From NCBI GenBank assembly GCA_965655795.1, contig CBFHHY010000002.1, positions 186,001-250,000 of the forward strand: a DNA stretch of 64,000 nucleotides, given 5' to 3'. The translations under genes were made by a program, and so were the position numbers. Numbering within the stretch: the stretch's first letter is position 1; every line of letters starts with the position of its first letter. Below are positions 24,284 through 32,177 of this stretch, one piece after another. The notes under the pieces are model-generated. The model worked only from the letters and a program-made list of their open reading frames with translations, searched no databases and had not been told where the DNA came from. Source of the DNA: TMED14 sp002167805. GTDB lineage: Bacteria > Bacteroidota > Bacteroidia > Flavobacteriales > Schleiferiaceae.

Positions 24284-25303
24284 ATGATTCTAAATAATAT
24301 CAGTGAAGACCTAATAAAATGGTATCAGATGAATCAGAGATTACTGCCCTGGAGAACTTCAAAAGACCCCTATACTATATGGCTAAGCGAGATTATTCTG
24401 CAACAGACGCGAATTGATCAAGGCCAGAAATATTGGGAAAAATTTCTAAATAAATTTCCAAGCATACAAAACCTTGCATCCGCAAAAGAATCAGAAGTTC
24501 TAGCACTCTGGTCAGGTCTAGGGTATTACAGTAGAGCCAGAAACATCCATAAAACATCAAAAATAATTGTAAAAAACTACCGCAATGAATTTCCGAGTTC
24601 GTCAAGAGAACTAGCTGAATTACCAGGGATAGGGCCATATACAGCTGCTGCAATATCATCAATTTGCTTTAATGAAGTCATTCCTGCATTGGATGGAAAC
24701 GCTTTTAGAGTTTATTCAAGATTGTTCGGGGTTGATTTACCAATCGAAAAAAACATTGCGATTAATACAATTAAAGATTTAGCCTTACCGTTGATATCAA
24801 AAAAACAACCAGGTGATTCTAATCAAGCAATAATGGACATAGGTTCTGGGATTTGTAAGCCAAAAAATCCAAAATGTTTTGTTTGTCCACTTCAAGAATA
24901 TTGTTTCGCTCGAAAAAATGGAAATCCAGAAAGTTATCCGGTAAAATCAAAAATCAAGAAATCCCTGATAATAGATAATTTTTATATTATTGTTAAAAAA
25001 CACGATAAGTATGCTTTTATCCAAAGACCAGACAAGGGAATTTGGGCGGGGTTATTCACCCCCATTGAAATGGATAAAAAATCTTGGAGACTTGCTTTAA
25101 AAAACAAGTCGATTGATTCTAAATCCGTCACTACATTAAGACATATTTTATCGCACAGAATAATGAATTTGCACTTTTCAAAATGGAATGCAAGTAATAT
25201 ACCGGAAGAATCAAAAGTTAAATGGCATTCACAAAACGATCTCAAATCCCTTGGTCTTCCGGCACCGATTAAGAAAATATTAGTTGAAAAAAGTTACATT
25301 TGA
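24284..25303 (+). CDS. mutY: A/G-specific adenine glycosylase
   Basis: 339-residue base-excision repair enzyme removing adenine opposite 8-oxoguanine. N-terminal PWRTSKDPYTIWLSEIILQQTR (conserved MutY start), helix-hairpin-helix LPGIGPYTAAAISSI (about 112) followed by the catalytic Asp in LDGNAFRV, and a complete iron-sulphur motif C-x6-C-x2-C-x5-C (about 191-209, KPKNPK between the first two Cys). A NUDIX-like domain that reads 8-oxoG occupies about 225-335. First gene of mutY-ssb-gldE-gldD, a conserved Bacteroidota order. Confidence 0.95.
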   Translation: MILNNISEDLIKWYQMNQRLLPWRTSKDPYTIWLSEIILQQTRIDQGQKYWEKFLNKFPSIQNLASAKESEVLALWSGLGYYSRARNIHKTSKIIVKNYRNEFPSSSRELAELPGIGPYTAAAISSICFNEVIPALDGNAFRVYSRLFGVDLPIEKNIAINTIKDLALPLISKKQPGDSNQAIMDIGSGICKPKNPKCFVCPLQEYCFARKNGNPESYPVKSKIKKSLIIDNFYIIVKKHDKYAFIQRPDKGIWAGLFTPIEMDKKSWRLALKNKSIDSKSVTTLRHILSHRIMNLHFSKWNASNIPEESKVKWHSQNDLKSLGLPAPIKKILVEKSYI

Positions 25304-25325
25304 TTTTTAAAGATTATACACAGAT

Positions 25326-25730
25326 ATGGCAGGTAGCATAAATAAGGTGATTTTAGTGGGGAATTTAGGAAAAGATCCAGAATTATTAAATTTTGAAAAT
25401 GGTGGGAGTATCTTAAAATTCTCAATCGCAACCTCAGAAAATTATTTAGACAAAGAAGGTGTTAAAAAAGAAAAAACTGAGTGGCATAACATTGTTTTTC
25501 GGTCACCCAAGATGATCGAAATTGGTCAAAAATATTTAAAGAAGGGAGATAAAATCTATGTGGAAGGAAAAATTAGATCAAGCCAATGGGTTGATAGCAA
25601 TAATCAAAATAGATATAGCTTTGAAATTGCGGCCGACTCAATGACAATGCTTGGATCCAAGCATAGTCATTTTCAAAAAAATGAGACCCAAGATGTGAAA
25701 GATAGTGCCAAAGGCGACTTACCATTTTAA
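25326..25730 (+). CDS. ssb: Single-stranded DNA-binding protein
   Basis: 134-residue SSB with one OB fold: SINKVILVGNLGKDPEL at the N terminus, FSIATSENY (about 36), TEWHNIVFR (about 56) and GDKIYVEGKIRSSQW (about 79). The acidic tail ends DLPF, the Bacteroidota equivalent of the DDDIPF tip that recruits repair proteins. It lies between mutY (22-base gap) and gldE (31-base gap). Confidence 0.96.
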   Translation: MAGSINKVILVGNLGKDPELLNFENGGSILKFSIATSENYLDKEGVKKEKTEWHNIVFRSPKMIEIGQKYLKKGDKIYVEGKIRSSQWVDSNNQNRYSFEIAADSMTMLGSKHSHFQKNETQDVKDSAKGDLPF

Positions 25731-25761
25731 TTATTTTTATTACTGTCTTAAACCATCTTAA

Positions 25762-27072
25762 TTGGACCCCGACTCTTTTCTTTTAAATTCCATATTCCAA
25801 GCATTTCAGAGTGAAGTAATTTTTTACTTAGTCGCAATGATCGCCTTGCTTTTTGGATCAGGTTTTACATCCGCCTCAGAAGTTGCATATTTTTCGCTTT
25901 CTCCAAATCAAAAAGTCCAATTGGATGAGGACAAAACTGGAAATTCATTACGGGTAATAGAGGCGATTAAATCCCCAGAGCTATTACTTGCAACGCTTCT
26001 AATTTTGAACAATCTCTTCAATCTTGGACTAGTCCTTTTGTCATCTGTTGTCACCAGTTTAGTTTTTAATATTGAAGAATATCCAATAATAGCAATAGGT
26101 ATTCAAACCTTCTTGATAACATCATTAATTCTGGTTTTTGGTGAGGTAATCCCAAAAACTTATGCCACATATAATGCTCTATCATGGGCCAAGAGTAGTT
26201 CAAAATTCATATTAAAAGCTATCAAACTGTTTATACCATTTAGTAAAGCATTGGTAAAGTCTTCAAAATACATTGATGGCTTTAATAAATCTAAATCACT
26301 GACTGCAAATGAATTAGAAGAAGCTTTAGACCTGACCTCCGATGAAGCCACTACACCAGAGCAAGAAAAACTACTCAGAGAAATTGTCAAATTTGGTTCA
26401 ACAAGTGTAAAACAAATTATGACACCTCGTCAAGAAATTTTTGCGATAAACTCAAAAATGAATTTAAAAAAAGTCTTAGAATCTGTCTCTGAAAATGGAT
26501 ATTCCAGAATTCCAATTTATGAAGAAAGCTTAGATAGGATTCAAGGAATTTTACACGCAAAAGATTTATTGAAACACTTAGATGCGGATACAAAATTTTT
26601 ATGGACTGATTTACTTCGACCTGCTTTTTTTGTTACCGAGAATATGAAAATTGACGATCTGTTAGGAGATTTTCAACAGAAAAAAATGCATATGGCAGTT
26701 GTTGTTGATGAATACGGTGGGATATCAGGAGTTACCACTTTGGAAGATGTTATGGAAGAAATTGTTGGAGAAATTCGAGATGAATTTGACTCAGATGAAC
26801 AACTTTATTCTCAGTTGGATAAAACGACATTTATTTTTGAGGCAAGAGCTCAACTTACTGATTTATATCGCGTAATCAATTTAGATAGCAATACCTTGGA
26901 AAAACTTAGAGGTGAAGCTGACACTATTGCAGGTTTAATACTCGAGCAACTCGGAAGAATGCCATTAAAAGGAGAGTCTTTAATTATCGGACCTTTGAAA
27001 TGCACTATCGAAGCTGCAGATCCTAGAAAAATTGTTCGTGTAAAAATTAAGTTAATCGGGTATGAAGTTTAA
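25762..27072 (+). CDS. gldE: Gliding motility-associated protein GldE (CNNM/CBS/CorC)
   Basis: 436 residues: DUF21/CNNM membrane domain (about 20-190, four hydrophobic segments), paired CBS domains (about 205-330; IMTPRQEIFAI, GYSRIPIYEES, MHMAVVVDEYGGISGV) and a C-terminal CorC/HlyC domain. Such proteins resemble magnesium/cobalt efflux proteins; GldE supports gliding and GldD in Flavobacterium. The start is a TTG at 25762: it restores the MDPD... N terminus usual for GldE, whereas the first ATG (residue 26) would delete part of the first helix. It overlaps gldD by 11 bases. Confidence 0.9.
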   Translation: MDPDSFLLNSIFQAFQSEVIFYLVAMIALLFGSGFTSASEVAYFSLSPNQKVQLDEDKTGNSLRVIEAIKSPELLLATLLILNNLFNLGLVLLSSVVTSLVFNIEEYPIIAIGIQTFLITSLILVFGEVIPKTYATYNALSWAKSSSKFILKAIKLFIPFSKALVKSSKYIDGFNKSKSLTANELEEALDLTSDEATTPEQEKLLREIVKFGSTSVKQIMTPRQEIFAINSKMNLKKVLESVSENGYSRIPIYEESLDRIQGILHAKDLLKHLDADTKFLWTDLLRPAFFVTENMKIDDLLGDFQQKKMHMAVVVDEYGGISGVTTLEDVMEEIVGEIRDEFDSDEQLYSQLDKTTFIFEARAQLTDLYRVINLDSNTLEKLRGEADTIAGLILEQLGRMPLKGESLIIGPLKCTIEAADPRKIVRVKIKLIGYEV

Positions 27073-27679
27073 AATAATTTCTTTAGCAGTCTTGCTCGGT
27101 GTAGGGGTATTTGGATATATTGTTTACTATAATCATATCAGAAGTTCTCAAGATTTATCTGCAGTTCGCCCTTTTGGTTTCTTAAGATTAGAGATCCCGG
27201 AAGATAGCCTAATGAGCCTCGATTTTCAAGACAATAACTTACCATTTAATTTCATATTTAGTAGTAATGGAATGTGGATTGACAAACCAACGAACGGATG
27301 GGGAGACATTCGTTATCCTTTCTGTAAAGCAAGAATTCAAATATCCTACAATAAAATTGAAGAAAATCTTGGTCAATTAATAAATGATGCCCACTCCATG
27401 ACCTACAAACATAAAATTGTCGCAGAAGGAATTGAAGAAAAAATGTATTCGAACTCCGATCGAAATGTGAATGGTGTAGTTTTTAAATTGTATGGCAACA
27501 CCGCTTCTCATATACAGTTCTTTGCAACAGATAGCATATCCAACTTCTTAAGAGGAGCTGCATATATTTATTCAAGGCCGAATCCCGATTCTTTAAAGCC
27601 CATTCATGAATTTCTTGAAAATGAGGTGCTTCAAATAATCGAATCCTTGGAATGGAATTATGTTTCGCCGAAGTCTTAG
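27062..27679 (+). CDS. gldD: Gliding motility protein GldD
   Basis: 205 residues matching GldD over its length: RPFGFLRLEIPE (about 36), KARIQISY, LINDAHSMTYKHKI (about 112), IEEKMYSN, GVVFKLYGNTASHIQFFATDS and LRGAAYIYSRPN. GldD is needed for gliding and type IX secretion and is normally a lipoprotein. Here the first 40 residues contain a hydrophobic helix (about 4-24) but no Cys, so no lipobox: it would stay as an inner-membrane-anchored protein. The ATG overlaps the gldE stop by 11 bases. It abuts ctaA tail to tail. Confidence 0.88.
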   Translation: MKFKIISLAVLLGVGVFGYIVYYNHIRSSQDLSAVRPFGFLRLEIPEDSLMSLDFQDNNLPFNFIFSSNGMWIDKPTNGWGDIRYPFCKARIQISYNKIEENLGQLINDAHSMTYKHKIVAEGIEEKMYSNSDRNVNGVVFKLYGNTASHIQFFATDSISNFLRGAAYIYSRPNPDSLKPIHEFLENEVLQIIESLEWNYVSPKS

Positions 27680-28786
27680 TCAGTCCGAAGAAGAAAATTT
27701 AAAATCACGGATCATTAGCCATGATTTAAATGCTCCATCAATAATCAAAAACCATGAAATTGAGCTGAGAATAATGTGTATCGGTTGAATTATCTTGGGA
27801 ATGTCCAAGTAAAACATCAATGCCCCAAGAAGAGCTTGAAGAATAAAAACAATAAATATTATTCCCGCTCTAAAGTGTAATCCTGCTAAACCTCTGGAAA
27901 TCCTCATTAAGTAGTAGCTAAACGCAATAATTAAAAGTGAAAAACTCCGATGAACAAGGACCATCGAACTTAATTGATCTACCCAACCGTCTCTAGAGAC
28001 ATTAACTCCAAGTGATTTCATCAAAACATCAACCTCTTCTCGGACTTGCGTGCCAAGAACTATTTGAATCCCCATAAGTAAACCAAGCAAAATGAAAACA
28101 CGATATACTTTTTGCCTTGTGTCTAGTATTCCATGAATTTTTCGCTCTGCAAGAAAAGCATGAGTCTCCCATTCCGAGCTTACGCTCCGATACAGAAGAG
28201 CCAAAAGCCCAAGGATTATGAAAGCCCCAACCAAATGAATAGTTATCTGGTGAGGAATGAGATTCCCATCCACAACAACTTTACCAAGCCAAGCCTCGAG
28301 ACAAAGCATCAGCAAGACTGCTATAATAGTGAGTGACCACCTGGGGTGGGATCGAAATCGAAAAAAAATAAATATTGAACTCAGTAGAATCGGTACACCC
28401 AAAAGTGCACCTATAAGACGGTTAATATATTCAATCCATGTATGAATCGGGTTGAAAATTGAGTAATCATGGCGATCATAATTTTTCCATCTTGAAGAAA
28501 CAAAATTATTATCTGTCAAGAATGATTCTTTTGCAACCAATAATTTATTACCGTAAATGATCATTTGACCCTTATTAAAAAACTTATTTGAATTCCAAGT
28601 TACCTGAGATATTTGGGTGGGCGGAATTACTAGTCCAAAACATTTCGGCCAATCAGGACAACCCATTCCACTTCCCGTCATTCGGACAATCGAACCTGCT
28701 GTAATCACCAAAAAAGTTAAAAATAAGGAAATCTGTAAAAGTCGTCTCAGTAAAAATGTCCATAATGTTGAAGGAGGCGGATACAT
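27680..28786 (-). CDS. ctaA: Heme A synthase (CtaA/COX15)
   Basis: 368-residue membrane enzyme oxidising heme O to heme A for aa3-type cytochrome oxidase. RMTGSGMGCPDWPKCFG (about 36) gives the Cys pair of the first periplasmic loop. Heme-ligand His residues occur in HTWIEYINRLIGA, HQITIHLVGA, VLVHRSFSL and QPIHIILS. About eight transmembrane helices, as expected. I use ATG 28786 because the exact -7 box at 28792-28799 leaves only five bases before it; the earlier GTG at 28792 would lie inside the promoter. Confidence 0.92.
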   Translation of the reverse strand: MYPPPSTLWTFLLRRLLQISLFLTFLVITAGSIVRMTGSGMGCPDWPKCFGLVIPPTQISQVTWNSNKFFNKGQMIIYGNKLLVAKESFLTDNNFVSSRWKNYDRHDYSIFNPIHTWIEYINRLIGALLGVPILLSSIFIFFRFRSHPRWSLTIIAVLLMLCLEAWLGKVVVDGNLIPHQITIHLVGAFIILGLLALLYRSVSSEWETHAFLAERKIHGILDTRQKVYRVFILLGLLMGIQIVLGTQVREEVDVLMKSLGVNVSRDGWVDQLSSMVLVHRSFSLLIIAFSYYLMRISRGLAGLHFRAGIIFIVFILQALLGALMFYLDIPKIIQPIHIILSSISWFLIIDGAFKSWLMIRDFKFSSSD

Positions 28787-28791
28787 AAACA

Positions 28792-28799
28792 CAAAGGTA
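28792..28799 (-). promoter_or_regulatory. -7 box of ctaA, half of a palindromic promoter
   Basis: TACCTTTG on the minus strand, exact TAnnTTTG, five bases before the ctaA ATG. TTG lies 16 bases further upstream on the same strand. It forms one arm of the 19-bp palindrome at 28792-28810. Confidence 0.65.
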
Positions 28800-28802
28800 G
28801 TT

Positions 28803-28810
28803 TACCTTTG
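28803..28810 (+). promoter_or_regulatory. -7 box of the EamA gene, half of a palindromic promoter
   Basis: TACCTTTG, exact TAnnTTTG, eight bases before the ATG at 28819. Only three bases (GTT) separate it from the opposing ctaA box, so both promoters cannot be occupied at once. Confidence 0.65.
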
Positions 28811-28818
28811 CCACTCAA

Positions 28819-29688
28819 ATGAAAAGCAAGTTTTCTCCATGGATTATATTTATTAGCCTTGTGCTAGTCTGGGGATCATCCTTTATCATAATGAAGTATG
28901 CCTTGATGGGGTTTTCAGCAGTTCAAATCGGAGCAGCCCGAATTATTTTTGCTTGTTTATTTACATCAATTTTTGCGTTCAAATCCATTCGAGAGTTTCG
29001 TAAAACTGACATTCTGCATCTTATTATTGTGGCATTTTTAGGAAATTCAATTCCATATGTTTTATTCCCTATGGCTATTAATCATATACCCTCTGGGATA
29101 GTGGGAATAACAAATTCAATGACGCCACTTTTCACTCTCATTGTCGGAATCATTGCTTACCGACGAAAACTAAAACCTCTTAAGTTTCTCGGTGTTTTTA
29201 TTGGGCTAATAGGAACGTTAATATTAATTAATCCATTTAGCTCAAATTCAGTAGTTGGAACTAATTGGCCATACATATTATTAGCCTTGTGCGCAGCGGC
29301 ATGCTATGGAATTAGTATAAATTCAATTTCAAAATTGAATCACCTTTCACCTCAAGCGATTACTCTTTTCGCTCTTATTGGTGCAAGTATACCTTCAATC
29401 ATTATTCTCATATTCACAGATTTTAGTTCAACTATTTTGTCAAAGTCAGATATTTTGGTTCCATTTTTAGCTGTCGCATTCCTGGGGATTTTTGGAACTT
29501 CCCTATCGATGGTTGTTTTTAATAAATTAATATCCATCACAACACCAATTTTTGCTGCATCCACAACATACGTAATTCCAATAGTGGCCTTGGTTTGGGG
29601 GATTATTGACGGGGAGAGCCTCTTACTAAATCATTTTTTGGGAATGGTTGTAATCCTTCTTGGTGTAAGAATTGTAAATAGAAACTAA
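28819..29688 (+). CDS. EamA/DMT-family transporter
   Basis: 289-residue inner-membrane protein of ten predicted helices in two EamA repeats (about 1-140 and 150-289): LVLVWGSSFIIMKYAL at the N terminus, IPSGIVGITNSMTPLFTLIVGII (about 91) and the second-half LISITTPIFAASTTYVIPIVALVWG. DMT members export metabolites such as amino acids; the substrate here is not readable. Single gene driven by its own near-leaderless promoter. Confidence 0.88.
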   Translation: MKSKFSPWIIFISLVLVWGSSFIIMKYALMGFSAVQIGAARIIFACLFTSIFAFKSIREFRKTDILHLIIVAFLGNSIPYVLFPMAINHIPSGIVGITNSMTPLFTLIVGIIAYRRKLKPLKFLGVFIGLIGTLILINPFSSNSVVGTNWPYILLALCAAACYGISINSISKLNHLSPQAITLFALIGASIPSIIILIFTDFSSTILSKSDILVPFLAVAFLGIFGTSLSMVVFNKLISITTPIFAASTTYVIPIVALVWGIIDGESLLLNHFLGMVVILLGVRIVNRN

Positions 29689-29760
29689 TTTCTATTATAA
29701 AAAATAGATTTTTCCTACCTTCAAAGCCACAGAAAATATAACTAACCCAAATCATTTAAA

Positions 29761-31194
29761 ATGAAAAAACCAACTCTAGCAGCTAAAATTATCATAGGAC
29801 TAATTTTAGGGATTTTATGGGCCCTTCTTAGCTCATATATGGGTTGGAGTGATTTCACAATGAAATGGATCGCCCCTTTAGGAGAAATTTTTATTCGATT
29901 ATTAAAGCTGATTGCTATTCCACTGGTTTTGTTTAGCATAATATCTGGAATAAGTGGTTTAAACGATACTGCGACTTTGGGAAGAATGGGTATAAAAACC
30001 ATGGGCTTGTACATTACATCTACTTTAATTGCATGCACTGTTGGGATTTTCTTTGCAAATACATTTAAGCCCGGGTATCAAGCGGATCAGGAACAACTTA
30101 ATATTAATCGATTATCATACGAGATATGGGTTAATGAGACAGCAGGAGTTGAATTTTTTGATGAAATACGTCTATCAGAAAACTCGAAATACAGTTCCCT
30201 TTTGATAGACGCAAAAGAGAATCTATCAGAACAACAAGAAAATAAGGAATTAAATCAAAAAATTTCAGCTGCTGAGTCAAAGAATTCTGGGCCTTTACAA
30301 TTTTTTGTAGACATGGTACCCTCAAATATTTTTATTTCTTTCAATAATAGTTTGATGCTACAAATCATATTTTTTTCACTTTTTTTTGGGATTACACTAG
30401 TCGCACTTCCAAAGAAAAAAACAGTTCATATGATTGGATTTATCAATGATGGATCTAATATTTTCATCAAAATGGTAGATATTATTATGAAAGGTGCGCC
30501 CATTTTTGTTTTTGCTCTTCTAGCCGGAAAGCTTGCGGAAATGGCGGGCAATAACCCTAGTCGACTCATTGAAATATTCCGTGCACTCGGAGCATATACA
30601 TTGATAACTATTGTAGCATTATTATTAATGATTTTTATCTTCTATCCACTAATCATCTCACTAATAATAAATAGAAAAACAAAAATTGGATTCTTTAAAG
30701 CTTGGAAATATTTTTCCAAAGGAATACGCCCAGCTCAAATATTGGCATTTTCTACATCTTCAACAGCTGCAACATTACCTGTAACAATGGATTGTGTCCG
30801 AGATAATCTTGGCGTTGATGATAAAGTAGGCTCATTTGTTTTACCAGTTGGAGCAACCGTCAACATGGATGGAACAGCATTGTATCAGAGTATTGCTGTC
30901 ATTTTTATGGCCCAATTTCATATGATCGACTTAACAATAGTTCAACAAGCAACAATCATTTTCACAGCTACATTAGCTAGTATTGGAGCAGCATCAGTTC
31001 CAAGCGCAGGACTAATAATGTTAATTGTGGTTCTAGAAAGTGTTGGCCTTAATCCAGCATGGATAGCAATTATTTTCCCGGTAGACAGAATAATTGATAT
31101 GGTTCGAACCATGCTAAATCTAACAGGGGATGCTGTAGTAAGCTTAATTGTTGGTATTTCGGAAAACAAGTTTAAAATAATTGATAGAAAGTAG
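29761..31194 (+). CDS. Dicarboxylate/amino acid:cation symporter (DAACS)
   Basis: 477-residue member of the SDF/EAAT-like family that imports glutamate, aspartate or C4-dicarboxylates with Na+ or H+. Signature pieces: FIRLLKLIAIPLVLFSIISGI (about 43), the Ser-rich hairpin AFSTSSTAATLPVTMD (about 330) and GATVNMDGTALYQ (about 361), which lines the substrate site. A long charged loop at about 110-185 (after the third helix) is larger than in GltP. Preceded by a weak box TACCTTCA at 29716-29723 and an AT-rich hairpin. Confidence 0.9.
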   Translation: MKKPTLAAKIIIGLILGILWALLSSYMGWSDFTMKWIAPLGEIFIRLLKLIAIPLVLFSIISGISGLNDTATLGRMGIKTMGLYITSTLIACTVGIFFANTFKPGYQADQEQLNINRLSYEIWVNETAGVEFFDEIRLSENSKYSSLLIDAKENLSEQQENKELNQKISAAESKNSGPLQFFVDMVPSNIFISFNNSLMLQIIFFSLFFGITLVALPKKKTVHMIGFINDGSNIFIKMVDIIMKGAPIFVFALLAGKLAEMAGNNPSRLIEIFRALGAYTLITIVALLLMIFIFYPLIISLIINRKTKIGFFKAWKYFSKGIRPAQILAFSTSSTAATLPVTMDCVRDNLGVDDKVGSFVLPVGATVNMDGTALYQSIAVIFMAQFHMIDLTIVQQATIIFTATLASIGAASVPSAGLIMLIVVLESVGLNPAWIAIIFPVDRIIDMVRTMLNLTGDAVVSLIVGISENKFKIIDRK

Positions 31195-31268
31195 TCTTCC
31201 GTAATTTCAATTTCAAGTGTTTCGAAAAAGTTTCAATAGTTATGGGGTGTTTGTTTAATATTTCGGAC

Positions 31269-31276
31269 TATCTTTG
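31269..31276 (+). promoter_or_regulatory. -7 box of rplU-rpmA
   Basis: TATCTTTG, exact TAnnTTTG, 27 bases before the rplU ATG. A TTTG at 31250-31253 could be a closely spaced -33 element. Confidence 0.6.
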
Positions 31277-31303
31277 CCCCCCTCAACTAAAAATAGAGTA
31301 CAT

Positions 31304-31828
31304 ATGTACGCCATAGTAGAAATAGCAGGGCTGCAATATAAAGTGCAAAAAGACCAACGAGTGTATGTGCATCGTCTGGAAGGAAAAACTGGTGATAAAA
31401 TTACCTTAGATCGAGTCCTTCTAGCTGAAGAAAAAAGCACTGTCACAGTAGGCGCCCCAGTTATACAAGGTGCAAGCATAACTGCGAGCATCTTAAACCA
31501 GGTCAAAGCTGACAAAGTAATCGTGTTTAAAAAGAAACGAAGAAAAGGTTACACCAAAAAAACAGGTCATCGTCAACCAATGACTGAAATCTCAATACTA
31601 GATATAAGTTTATCTCCAAAGAAGAAAACAGCTGTAGAGAAAAAATCTGCAGATCCAGTAGTTAAAAAACCAGTAAAAAAAGTTGCCGCGAAAAAGGAAG
31701 CTTCTGACATAGCTGCGAAGAAGGCTGGAAAAAAAGTTTCAGAAAAAAAGAAAGCTACTGATCCAGCTGCAAAGAAGCCAGTAAAAAAGGTTTCAGAAAA
31801 AAAGAAAGAAACAAAAAAAATAAATTAA
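31304..31828 (+). CDS. rplU: 50S ribosomal protein L21 with long Lys/Ala-rich tail
   Basis: 174 residues. The first 100 or so are L21 (MYAIVEIAGLQYKV, GDKITLDRVLL, KADKVIVFKKKRRKGYTKKTGHRQ), a 23S rRNA-binding protein. Residues about 110-174 are an extension of imperfect repeats of the form KKPVKKVxxKKxxxDxAAKK, like histone H1 tails and probably disordered. An earlier in-frame start at 31274 overlaps the promoter; ATG 31304 starts the family. Six bases separate it from rpmA. Confidence 0.93.
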   Translation: MYAIVEIAGLQYKVQKDQRVYVHRLEGKTGDKITLDRVLLAEEKSTVTVGAPVIQGASITASILNQVKADKVIVFKKKRRKGYTKKTGHRQPMTEISILDISLSPKKKTAVEKKSADPVVKKPVKKVAAKKEASDIAAKKAGKKVSEKKKATDPAAKKPVKKVSEKKKETKKIN

Positions 31829-31834
31829 CTAGTT

Positions 31835-32107
31835 ATGGCACATAAAAAAGGTGTAGGTAGTTCAAAAAACGGACGTGAATCTGAAAGTAAGAGACTCGGA
31901 GTTAAGATTTTCGGTGGTCAAGCCGCCCTAGCTGGAAACATAATTGTTCGACAAAGAGGCACTACGCATCGCCCAGGAGAAAACGTGGGAATAGGAAAAG
32001 ATCATACTCTTTTTGCACTAAAAACAGGAACAGTAGATTTCAAAAAGAAAGCGGGAAACAAAAGTTACGTCTCTATCATTGAAAACACAGAGGCTGTTAA
32101 AAATTGA
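31835..32107 (+). CDS. rpmA: 50S ribosomal protein L27
   Basis: 90 residues, complete L27: MAHKKGVGSSKNGRESESKRLG at the N terminus (without the cleavable extension of Firmicutes), IIVRQRGTTHRPGENVGIGKD and the FxKK tail. Its N terminus reaches the peptidyl-transferase centre. Second gene of rplU-rpmA, closed by a terminator 26 bases after the stop. Confidence 0.96.
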   Translation: MAHKKGVGSSKNGRESESKRLGVKIFGGQAALAGNIIVRQRGTTHRPGENVGIGKDHTLFALKTGTVDFKKKAGNKSYVSIIENTEAVKN

Positions 32108-32132
32108 TTTAACCAATTACGTTAAATTTTAC

Positions 32133-32166
32133 ACCCTCTAATGCATTTGCAGCAGAGGGTTTTTTT
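32133..32166 (+). terminator. Rho-independent terminator of rplU-rpmA
   Basis: Arms ACCCTCT (32133-32139) and AGAGGGT (32154-32160), 14-base loop, followed by six T. The run of T merges with a possible -7 box for serS, TATTTTTA at 32166-32173. Confidence 0.88.
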
Positions 32167-32177
32167 ATTTTTACCGA

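Noticed and set aside
24204..24284. Longer HU reading frame starting at 24284
   Set aside because: The extra 27 residues are unlike HU, and the start would lie upstream of the TAACTTTG box at 24254-24261.
29689..29712. Hairpin TTTCTATT/AATAGATTT after the EamA gene as a terminator
   Set aside because: Only weak A/T pairs and a short arm; the T run is modest. Too weak to call.
31630..31828. Lys/Ala-rich repeats of rplU as a frameshift or a DNA repeat array
   Set aside because: The frame is continuous to a stop six bases before rpmA, and the repeats are protein-level and imperfect.
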